From: Pseudoxanthomonas sp.
Lineage (GTDB): Bacteria > Pseudomonadota > Gammaproteobacteria > Xanthomonadales > Xanthomonadaceae
DNA length: 6,779 nt
Direction of reading: 5' to 3'
Assembly (NCBI GenBank): GCA_026785795.1
Contig: JAJAZJ010000240.1
Span: 1 to 6,779 of the forward strand
Below, piece after piece: positions 1-5,391 of the stretch (its first letter is position 1; each line of letters opens with the position of its first letter). The translations under genes and the position numbers were made by a program. Under the pieces are notes generated by a model, which made no database searches, had not been told where the DNA came from, and saw nothing but the letters and a program-made list of their open reading frames with translations.

Positions 1-12
1 CTCCTACGCGGG
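1..12 (-). repeat. Edge of a GTAG-headed palindromic repeat (partial)
   Basis: The first 12 bases match 167-178 at 11 of 12 positions. They look like the GTAG end, read on the minus strand, of one more copy of the repeat found at 81-178, with the rest lying left of the window. The match is short, so this is tentative. Confidence 0.4.
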
Positions 13-80
13 AGGTAAAAGTGATCGCGGTGAACACCGCCAGCGAAGCGCCCAGGACGCCGGAAAGGATGAACAACGGC

Positions 81-178
81 CCCGTAGGAGCGACGTAAGT
101 CGCGATGAGGCACTACCGGGAAGGCTCCAGCGCGACTTACGTCGCTCCTACATCGCTCGTACGTCGCTCCTACGTGGG
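81..178. repeat. Cluster of GTAG-headed REP-like palindromes
   Basis: A perfect 21-base inverted repeat occupies 84-104 and 131-151. Each arm starts (read outward) with GTAGGAG and contains its own small palindrome, GCGAC-GTAA-GTCGC at 90-103. A shorter third copy at 160-173 repeats the 14 bases of 138-151 directly, 22 bases apart. The two full arms could pair into a long hairpin around a 26-base loop. The GTAG tetranucleotide at the stem foot is the hallmark of REP elements described in Stenotrophomonas and relatives, which are mobilised by RAYT transposases; no RAYT gene is seen here. The cluster lies just 3' of the aldehyde dehydrogenase stop codon, so a role in ending or protecting that transcript is possible, but no U-tract follows it. 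Confidence 0.8.
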
Positions 179-189
179 GCGCAGAAGCG

Positions 190-1692
190 TCAAGCTTCCA
201 GGTTGATCCAGGTCGCCTTCATCTCGGTGTATTTGTCAAAGGCATGCAGGGACTTGTCGCGGCCGTTGCCGGACTGCTTGTAGCCGCCGAACGGCGCGGT
301 CATGTCTCCGCCGTCCCAGTAGTTGACCCACACGCTGCCCGCGCGCAGATTGCGCGCCACGCGATGGGCGCGGCTGAGGTCAGCGGTCCACAGCCCTGCG
401 GCGAGGCCGTACTCGGTGTCGTTGGCGATGGCCAATGCCTGCGCTTCGCTGTCGAAGCCGATCACCGCCAGCACCGGGCCGAAGATTTCCTCGCGCGAGA
501 TGGTGTGGTCGTGGGCAACGTCGTCAAACACGGTGGGCTGGATGTAGCAGCCGCCAGCCACCGGCTCCACGCGCTGGCCGCCCAGCACCAGGCGGGCGCC
601 CTCGGCCACGCCTTTGTCGATGTAGTCCAGCACGCGCCGGGTCTGCCCTTCGTCGACCATCGCCCCCATGGGTGCGTTCGCCTCGAACGGATGCAGCGGC
701 TGCATGCGGCGGCCGGCTTCGACCACCAGGGCAACGAATTCCTCCTTGATCGATGCCTCCACCAGCAGCCGCGATGCCGCGGTGCACACTTCGCCCTGGT
801 TGTAGAAGATCCCGCTGGCCGCGGCTGCGGCCGCCTTGCCCAGGTCGTGCGCGTCGGCAAAGACGATGTTCGGGCTCTTTCCGCCGCATTCCATGTACGC
901 GCGCTTGAGGTTGGAACGGCCCGCGCACTGCAGCAGGTGCTTGCCCACGGCGGTGGAGCCGGTGAACACCAGCCCGTCAACGTCCATGTGCAGCGCCAAC
1001 GGCTCGCCCGCGCCCTTGCCGAAGCCGGGCACCACGTTGAACACACCGGCGGGTATGCCCGCCTGCATCGCGATCTCGGCCAGGCGGATGGCGCTCAGCG
1101 GAGACTTCTCGGAGGGCTTCAGGACCACGGAATTGCCCATGGCCAGGGCCGGCGCGAGCTTCCACGTGGCCATCAGCAGCGGGAAATTCCACGGCACGAT
1201 TGCGCCCACTACACCCAAGGGCTCGCGCGTCACCAGGCCCAGCTCGCCCGGCCCGGTAGGGGCCACTTCGCCATAGATCTTGTCCAGCGCCTCGCCGGTC
1301 CAGGCCATGCAGCGCACGCTGGCCGCCACGTCCACCGACAGCGCGTCCCCCACCGGCTTGCCCATGTCCAGCGATTCCAGCAGCGCCAGCTCCTCGGCGT
1401 GCGCGTCGATCAACTCGGCAAAGCGCAGCAGCACTCGCTTGCGCTGCGCCGGGGTGGCCTGCGACCACATGCCGGTATCGAAGCTGCGGCGTGCGGCCCG
1501 CACCGCACGCTCGATGTCCTCGCCCTCGCACTCGGCCACCCGGCCCAGCGAACGGCCATCGATGGGACTGAGGCAGTCGAAGCTCTTGCCGCTGGCCGCA
1601 TCGACGTACTTGCCGTCGATAAAGGCCTGGGTGCGGACGTTCAAGCCACTGGCCAGAGACTCCCAGTGATCGCGGGTATGTGGTGTTTTCAT
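190..1692 (-). CDS. puuC: PuuC/KauB-type aminoaldehyde dehydrogenase
   Basis: NAD(P)-dependent aldehyde dehydrogenase of 500 residues, the usual length for PuuC/KauB (about 495). Visible motifs: PWNF 167-170 (Asn169 of the oxyanion hole), LKPSEKSP from 191 (cofactor-binding Lys192 and Glu195), FTGST 243-247, the general base Glu268 in MECGGKSPN, the catalytic Cys303 in NQGEVCTAASR, EEIFGP 401-406, and the C-terminal PFGGYKQSGNGRDKSLHAFDKYTE block. The ending WINLEA closely resembles E. coli PuuC (WISLEA), and the text around FDCLSPIDGR resembles Pseudomonas KauB. Family members oxidise 4-aminobutanal, 3-aminopropanal or gamma-glutamylaminobutanal in the cytosol. The start at 1692 is chosen because AAAGGAG lies 7 bases upstream; extending to 1773 would translate repeat DNA. 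It lies downstream of the regulator on the same strand, 162 bases away. The exact substrate is inferred from context; kauB is an equally fair name. Confidence 0.93.
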   Translation of the reverse strand: MKTPHTRDHWESLASGLNVRTQAFIDGKYVDAASGKSFDCLSPIDGRSLGRVAECEGEDIERAVRAARRSFDTGMWSQATPAQRKRVLLRFAELIDAHAEELALLESLDMGKPVGDALSVDVAASVRCMAWTGEALDKIYGEVAPTGPGELGLVTREPLGVVGAIVPWNFPLLMATWKLAPALAMGNSVVLKPSEKSPLSAIRLAEIAMQAGIPAGVFNVVPGFGKGAGEPLALHMDVDGLVFTGSTAVGKHLLQCAGRSNLKRAYMECGGKSPNIVFADAHDLGKAAAAAASGIFYNQGEVCTAASRLLVEASIKEEFVALVVEAGRRMQPLHPFEANAPMGAMVDEGQTRRVLDYIDKGVAEGARLVLGGQRVEPVAGGCYIQPTVFDDVAHDHTISREEIFGPVLAVIGFDSEAQALAIANDTEYGLAAGLWTADLSRAHRVARNLRAGSVWVNYWDGGDMTAPFGGYKQSGNGRDKSLHAFDKYTEMKATWINLEA

Positions 1693-1699
1693 GAGCTTG

Positions 1700-1706
1700 C
1701 TCCTTT
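1700..1706 (-). promoter_or_regulatory. Ribosome binding site of the aldehyde dehydrogenase
   Basis: AAAGGAG on the minus strand, 7 bases before the ATG at 1692. It decides the start over the in-frame ATG at 1773, whose intervening codons fall in a repeat. Confidence 0.8.
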
Positions 1707-1710
1707 CTTT

Positions 1711-1756
1711 CCTTCTCGCGCTGGGAGAAGGTGGCGCAGAGCGCCGGATGAGGGCG
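1711..1756 (+). repeat. Double-hairpin intergenic repeat, copy A
   Basis: Two adjacent stem-loops followed by a fixed tail. Stem 1 is CCTTCTC (1711-1717) with GAGAAGG (1725-1731). Stem 2 is GGCGC (1733-1737) with GCGCC (1741-1745), loop AGA. The tail GGATGAGGGCG is at 1746-1756. It shares this layout with copies at 1802-1844 and 5129-5170. It begins just upstream of the ribosome binding site of the aldehyde dehydrogenase, inside the putative regulator-dehydrogenase transcript. Confidence 0.8.
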
Positions 1757-1801
1757 GAAAAGTTCTGATCCACGGAAAGTTTGTTGACCGCGGATGCTCC
1801 A

Positions 1802-1844
1802 CGCCCTCATCCGCCCTTCGGGCACTTTCTCCCGAAGGAGAAGG
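1802..1844 (-). repeat. Double-hairpin intergenic repeat, copy B (inverted)
   Basis: Read on the minus strand this is the same element as copy A: a CCTTCTC...GGGAGAA stem (TTCTCC 1827-1832 with GGAGAA 1837-1842), a second stem GCCC/GGGC at 1813-1816 and 1820-1823, and the tail GGATGAGGGCG (at 1802-1812, read on the minus strand). Stem 2 differs in sequence from copy A but stays paired. Copies A and B face each other, so the 1711-1844 stretch can also fold as one large stem-loop. The gap contains no gene. The A-tract at 1845-1852 lies on the wrong side of the hairpin to make a terminator for the regulator gene. Confidence 0.8.
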
Positions 1845-1854
1845 AAAAAAAACA

Positions 1855-2403
1855 TCAGAACGTCGCCGGTGTATTGGCGCTGACGATCACCGCATCCACC
1901 TCGCCCACGTTGCGGAAGCGATGCGGCACCCGGCTCTCGAAGTAATAGGCCTCGCCCGCGCGCAGCACCCGCACCTGCGCGCCGACCGTGACCTCGACTG
2001 CCCCGGCCACCACCACTCCGCCCTCCTCGCCCTCGTGCAGCAGCATGCTGACGCCCGTGTCGGTGCCGGGCGGCATCACCTCGCGCAGGATGCACATGTG
2101 CCGCTGGGGGCGGTGCTGGCCCACCAGCTGGTAGAGGATGCCGTTGCTGCCCACGTCCGGCAGTTCATCGGCGGTGTAGAACGGACTGTCCAGCGGTCCG
2201 GTTTCGAGGTCCAGGGTGAAGAAGTCCGCCAGCGAGATGGGAATGCCGTCCAGCACCTTTTTCAGCGAGCTGACCGAAGGGCTGACCTTGTTCTGTTCGA
2301 TCAGGGAGATGGTGCTGTTGGTCACGCCAACCCGCTTGGCCAGCTCGCGCTGGCTCAGGTCCTTGGATTTGCGAACCAGCTGCAGGCGTGCGCCGATGTC
2401 CAT
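1855..2403 (-). CDS. puuR: PuuR-type HTH-cupin transcriptional regulator
   Basis: 182 residues, close to E. coli PuuR (185). Residues 4-60 form an XRE-type helix-turn-helix: SQRELAKRVG 17-26 is the scaffold helix and TNSTISLIEQNKVSPS 28-43 carries the recognition helix. Residues 100-180 form a cupin barrel, with HEGEEGGVVVAG 123-134 and GEAYYFESRVPHRFRN 150-165 as its two motifs; the second His of the canonical first motif is Gly125, as in PuuR, so metal binding is doubtful. The C-terminus TPATF parallels TPTTF of PuuR. The family represses polyamine/GABA catabolic genes and senses the substrate through the cupin. It is transcribed away from the aminotransferase and towards the aldehyde dehydrogenase, so it probably controls both arms and itself. 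The ribosome binding site is weak. Orthology to PuuR is inferred; its ligand is unknown. Confidence 0.9.
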   Translation of the reverse strand: MDIGARLQLVRKSKDLSQRELAKRVGVTNSTISLIEQNKVSPSVSSLKKVLDGIPISLADFFTLDLETGPLDSPFYTADELPDVGSNGILYQLVGQHRPQRHMCILREVMPPGTDTGVSMLLHEGEEGGVVVAGAVEVTVGAQVRVLRAGEAYYFESRVPHRFRNVGEVDAVIVSANTPATF

Positions 2404-2439
2404 GACTGACCGGGGATAGCGGGAGCGATGTTGCAGGAT

Positions 2440-2467
2440 ACTTTACATAAAACCTGAATCTGGTCAA
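2440..2467 (-). promoter_or_regulatory. Candidate promoter of the regulator gene
   Basis: Read on the minus strand: a -35 box TTGACC (2467-2462), 16 bases, then TAAAGT (2445-2440) as a -10 box. Four of six -10 positions and five of six -35 positions match the sigma-70 consensus. The predicted start would leave a leader of roughly 30 bases before the ATG at 2403. Prediction by eye only. Confidence 0.5.
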
Positions 2468-2469
2468 AT

Positions 2470-2497
2470 TTGCCCTTCAATTGGCCCGGGTTGTAAA
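2470..2497 (+). promoter_or_regulatory. Candidate promoter of the aminotransferase operon
   Basis: TTGCCC at 2470-2475, 16 bases, then TGTAAA at 2492-2497; each box matches four of six consensus positions. An AT-rich tract (TTTTTT 2499-2504) follows. The start of transcription would fall near 2505, giving a leader of about 50 bases. Prediction by eye only. Confidence 0.45.
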
Positions 2498-2513
2498 GTT
2501 TTTTCAACGCGCT

Positions 2514-2527
2514 AAGCTGCGCAGCTT
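2514..2527. promoter_or_regulatory. Perfect 14-base palindrome in the aminotransferase leader
   Basis: AAGCTGCGCAGCTT reads identically on both strands. It lies between the predicted promoter and the ribosome binding site GGAGG (2546-2550) of the aminotransferase. Its position just downstream of the expected transcription start fits a roadblock-type repressor site; as RNA it would be only a five-pair hairpin with a GCGC loop. Which protein would bind is unknown. Confidence 0.5.
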
Positions 2528-2557
2528 GATCCTCAGGCGACCCTTGGAGGCAGCCGA

Positions 2558-3934
2558 ATGAGCGCAGATTCCACCCCCGGCCACGGCCCGCTGGCCGCGC
2601 ATTACGCGGCCCAGGCAACCCGGGCGCCGGCCTCCATGGACGCGTTCTGGATGCCGTTCACCGCCAACCGCCAGTTCAAGGCCTCGCCGCGGCTGCTGGC
2701 CAGCGCCGAGGGCATGTACTACAAGACCGTGGACGGACGGGAGATCCTGGACGGCACCGCGGGCCTGTGGTGCTGCAATGCCGGCCATGCGCGCCCGCGC
2801 ATCGTCGAGGCGGTGCGCCAGCAGATCGGCACCCTGGATTTCGCGCCCAACTTCTCGATGAGCTCGCCGCTGCCGTTCGTGCTGGCTGAGCGGCTGGCCG
2901 AGCTGGCGCCGGGCAACCTGAACCACGTGTTCTACGCCAACTCCGGGTCAGAGGCCGTGGACAGCGCGCTGAAGATGGCGATTGCCTACCACCGCGTTCG
3001 CGGCGAAGGCCAGCGCGTGCGCCTGATTGGACGCGAGAAGGGCTATCACGGCGTGGGCTTTGGCGGCATCTCGCTGGGCGGCCTGCCCAACAACCGCAAA
3101 TGGTTCGGCACGGGCCTGCCTGGCGTGGACCACATGCGCCACACCCTGGACATCGGCCGCAACGCGTTCTCCAGGGGATTGCCGGAATACGGCATCGAGC
3201 TGGCCGAGGACCTGGAGCGCCTGGTCACCCTGCATGACGCGTCCACCATCGCCGCGGTCATCGTCGAACCCATCTCCGGCTCGGCGGGCGTGGTGCTTCC
3301 GCCCGATGGCTATTTGAAGCGGATCCGCGAGCTGTGCACCAGGCACGGCATCCTGCTGATATTCGACGAGGTGATCACCGGTTTCGGCCGGGTCGGCAAC
3401 GCCTTCGCCGCCCAGCGCTTCGACGTGCTGCCGGACATGATCATCGCCGCCAAGGGCATCACCAACGGCTGCGTGCCGATGGGTGCGGTGCTGGCCTCGG
3501 ACAACGTGTACGACGCGTTCACCCACGGCCCGGACCATGCCATCGACCTGTTCCACGGCTACACCTACTCCGGCCACCCGCTGGCCTGCGCAGCGGCGCT
3601 GGCCACGTTGGATACCTATGCCGAGGAGCACCTGTTCGACAAGGCAATCGAGCTGGGCGACTACTGGCAGGAAGGCATCCATTCGCTCAAGGGCCTGCCC
3701 AACGTCATCGACATACGCAATTACGGACTGATTGGCGCGATTGAGCTGGCTCCGCGCCCCGGCGCGCCCGGCACGCGCGCATACGATGCCTTCACCCATG
3801 CCTTCCATGAGGGCAACCTGCTGACCCGGGTGACCGGCGATGTCATCGCCCTGTCGCCGCCGCTGATCCTGCAGAAACAGCATATCGACCAGATCTTCCA
3901 GGTCCTGACGGACACCCTGCGCGCCACCGCGTAA
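2558..3934 (+). CDS. Omega-amino acid:pyruvate aminotransferase (class III, PLP)
   Basis: 458 residues; family members run about 440-450. It transfers the terminal amino group of beta-alanine and related omega-amino acids (GABA; often amines too) to pyruvate, giving a semialdehyde and L-alanine. The N-terminal block MDAFWMPFTANRQFKASPRL (27-46) is typical of the Pseudomonas omega-APT/BauA group rather than the putrescine aminotransferase SpuC. PLP-site residues: SGSE 129-132, Tyr163-His164 in GYHG, Asp270 in IFDEVITGFGR, the Schiff-base Lys299 in AAKGITNG, and the GYTYSGHP segment 334-341 that contacts the phosphate across the dimer. Arg424 in LLTRVTGD is the expected substrate carboxylate-binding arginine. 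The start has GGAGG 7 bases upstream. It heads a plus-strand operon with alanine dehydrogenase 65 bases on, which would recycle its alanine. The preferred donor (beta-alanine, GABA or putrescine) cannot be fixed from sequence. Confidence 0.92.
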   Translation: MSADSTPGHGPLAAHYAAQATRAPASMDAFWMPFTANRQFKASPRLLASAEGMYYKTVDGREILDGTAGLWCCNAGHARPRIVEAVRQQIGTLDFAPNFSMSSPLPFVLAERLAELAPGNLNHVFYANSGSEAVDSALKMAIAYHRVRGEGQRVRLIGREKGYHGVGFGGISLGGLPNNRKWFGTGLPGVDHMRHTLDIGRNAFSRGLPEYGIELAEDLERLVTLHDASTIAAVIVEPISGSAGVVLPPDGYLKRIRELCTRHGILLIFDEVITGFGRVGNAFAAQRFDVLPDMIIAAKGITNGCVPMGAVLASDNVYDAFTHGPDHAIDLFHGYTYSGHPLACAAALATLDTYAEEHLFDKAIELGDYWQEGIHSLKGLPNVIDIRNYGLIGAIELAPRPGAPGTRAYDAFTHAFHEGNLLTRVTGDVIALSPPLILQKQHIDQIFQVLTDTLRATA

Positions 3935-3954
3935 AATCCTATCACCCCGGCCCA

Positions 3955-3977
3955 GGCGCTGCCCAAGCGCATGCGCC
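3955..3977 (+). other. Small GC hairpins between aminotransferase and ald
   Basis: GCGCT (3956-3960) can pair with AGCGC (3966-3970), and GCGCATGCGC at 3967-3976 is a perfect palindrome. No T-run follows, so this is not an intrinsic terminator; read-through into ald is expected. Confidence 0.35.
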
Positions 3978-3999
3978 CTACTGCACCTGGAGAGAAAAA

Positions 4000-5115
4000 A
4001 TGCTGATCGGCGTCCCCAAGGAAATAAAGAACCACGAGTACCGGATCGGCCTGACCCCTGCGGGGGCGCGCGAACTGATCGCCAACGGCCATAGCGTGAT
4101 CTTGCAGAAGGATGGCGGCAAGTCCATCGGCCTGACCGACGAGATGTACCTGCGCGCAGGCGCGGAGATCGTGGAAACCGCCGAGGAGATATTCCGCCGC
4201 GCGGACATGGTGATCAAGGTCAAGGAACCGCAGCCGGCGGAGTGCGCGATGCTGCGTCCCGGCCAGGTGCTCTACACCTACCTGCATCTCGCCCCGGACC
4301 CGCAACAGACCAAGGCGCTGGTAGCTTCGGGCGCGACCTGCATCGCCTACGAAACTGTCACTGACCGCAAGGGCGGGCTGCCGCTGCTGGCGCCGATGAG
4401 CGAGGTGGCCGGGCGCATGTCCATCCAAGCCGGCGCACATGCGCTGGAAAAGGCGCAGGGTGGTTCCGGCGTGCTGCTGGGCGGCGTTCCGGGGGTAAAG
4501 CCGGCCGAGGTGCTGGTGATTGGCGGCGGCGTGGTAGGCATCAACGCCGCACGCATGGCGATGGGCCTGAACGCGCACGTGACCATTCTGGACCGTTCAC
4601 TGGATCGCCTGAAATACCTGGACGAGCTCTACGGGCACCAGTTGACCACCATCTATTCCACCCATGACGCCATCGAAGAGCGCCTGCCGGACACCGACCT
4701 GGTGATCGGTGCGGTGCTGATCCCCGGCGCCGCCGCGCCCAAGCTAGTCGCGCGTTCACAGCTGAAGCTGATGCGCCCGGGTTCGGTGCTGGTGGACGTG
4801 GCCATCGACCAGGGTGGCTGTTTCGAAACCAGCAAGGCCACGACCCATCAGGAACCGACCTACGAGGTGGACGGCATCGTCCATTACTGCGTGGCCAACA
4901 TGCCCGGCGGCGTGGCCCGCACCTCCACCTTCGCCCTGACCAACGCCACCCTGCCCTATGCGGTGCAGCTGGCCAACAAGGGTGCCAGGCAGGCCATGCT
5001 GGATGACGAGCACCTGCTCAACGGCCTGAACGTGCACGACGGCAAGGTGACCTACCGGGCCGTCGCCGACGATCTGGGCTACGAGTACACTCCGCCGCGG
5101 CAAGCGCTGGGCTGA
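4000..5115 (+). CDS. ald: Alanine dehydrogenase
   Basis: 371 residues, the standard length. It catalyses the reversible NAD-linked deamination of L-alanine to pyruvate and ammonium in the cytosol, usually as a hexamer. Substrate and catalytic residues of the family are all in place: Arg15 in EYRIGLTP, Lys75 in VKEP, His96 in YLHLAPD, and Asp270 in VDVAIDQGG. The Rossmann NAD site is [10 protein letters not shown] 171-180, with Asp198 (ILDRS) for the adenosine ribose; its specificity should be NAD. The C-terminal segment with [21 protein letters not shown] (300-320) is characteristic. TGGAGAG sits 6 bases before the ATG. It lies 65 bases after the aminotransferase without a terminator, so the two are probably co-transcribed. 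Its likely job here is to turn aminotransferase-derived alanine back into pyruvate while releasing ammonium and NADH. Nothing is missing or broken. Confidence 0.96.
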   Translation: MLIGVPKEIKNHEYRIGLTPAGARELIANGHSVILQKDGGKSIGLTDEMYLRAGAEIVETAEEIFRRADMVIKVKEPQPAECAMLRPGQVLYTYLHLAPDPQQTKALVASGATCIAYETVTDRKGGLPLLAPMSEVAGRMSIQAGAHALEKAQGGSGVLLGGVPGVKPAEVLVIGGGVVGINAARMAMGLNAHVTILDRSLDRLKYLDELYGHQLTTIYSTHDAIEERLPDTDLVIGAVLIPGAAAPKLVARSQLKLMRPGSVLVDVAIDQGGCFETSKATTHQEPTYEVDGIVHYCVANMPGGVARTSTFALTNATLPYAVQLANKGARQAMLDDEHLLNGLNVHDGKVTYRAVADDLGYEYTPPRQALG

Positions 5116-5128
5116 AACCAGGTTTCCG

Positions 5129-5170
5129 TTCTCCCTCCGGGAGAAGGTGCCCGAAGGGCGGATCAGGGCG
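5129..5170 (+). repeat. Double-hairpin intergenic repeat, copy C
   Basis: Stem 1 is TTCTCCC (5129-5135) with GGGAGAA (5139-5145), loop TCC. Stem 2 is GCCC (5149-5152) with GGGC (5156-5159), loop GAA. The tail GGATCAGGGCG (5160-5170) differs from copies A and B by one base. It begins 14 bases after the ald stop codon and could slow or protect the transcript end, but no U-tract follows, so it is not a canonical intrinsic terminator. Confidence 0.8.
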
Positions 5171-5242
5171 ACCGCAGCCAGCACGTTCCCCGGCAACCCT
5201 TGATAGCCACGCTTCAAGTCACGTCGAAACTCAGCGCTGTTT

Positions 5243-5287
5243 GTATCAACCGAATGGATTGACACCAGCATTCGCTGAACCATTCTC
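5243..5287 (+). promoter_or_regulatory. Possible promoter of the agmatinase gene
   Basis: A perfect TTGACA at 5259-5264 could be a -35 box, but the sequence 16-17 bases on (CATTCT/ATTCTC, 5281-5287) is a poor -10. An imperfect dyad, GTATCAA (5243-5249) and TTGACAC (5259-5265), overlaps the box and could be an operator. The gap of 276 bases before the agmatinase gene makes an own promoter plausible. Apart from this and repeat copy C, I see nothing in 5116-5391. Confidence 0.3.
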
Positions 5288-5391
5288 CGGCGCCGCTCGT
5301 CTCCAAACAGGCGAGCCGCTCAGCTTTGAGACCGCATCACCGGTCACACTCGTCCCGGTAAACGACGAGGCAGCGAAGTCACGGAACCGCC

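Larger units (their letters stand above)
2440..2499. promoter_or_regulatory. Candidate dyad operator in the divergent promoter region
   Basis: ACTTTACA at 2440-2447 and TGTAAAGT at 2492-2499 are a perfect inverted pair. Their axis (2469.5) nearly coincides with that of an imperfect 14-base palindrome at 2462-2475 (GGTCAAATTTGCCC, one mismatched pair, axis 2468.5). The arms overlap both predicted -10 boxes and the centre holds both -35 boxes. This geometry suits one dimeric regulator, plausibly the adjacent PuuR-like protein, acting on both promoters. The binding partner is inferred; the sites do not obviously match the known E. coli PuuR box. Confidence 0.5.

Noticed and set aside
21..98. A 25-codon plus-strand frame starting with GTG after GGAGG
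   Set aside because: Its end lies in the REP-like repeat, it is very short, and a chance ribosome binding site is likely in such sequence.
1..178. CRISPR array
   Set aside because: The repeats are palindromic, occur in both orientations, and have unequal spacing and no uniform spacers; they fit REP-like elements.
1693..1773. An N-terminal extension of the aldehyde dehydrogenase by 27 residues from an upstream in-frame ATG
   Set aside because: The extra residues translate double-hairpin repeat A and do not resemble the family; the ATG at 1692 has a clear ribosome binding site.
244..2409. A 721-codon open frame on the plus strand
   Set aside because: It runs antisense through the aldehyde dehydrogenase, the repeats and the regulator. 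Its translation is rich in His, Arg, Ala and Gln, as expected from reverse reading of GC-rich genes, and shows no domain.
2948..3883. A 311-codon minus-strand frame inside the aminotransferase gene
   Set aside because: Antisense shadow of a well-supported gene, with no recognisable motif or ribosome binding site.
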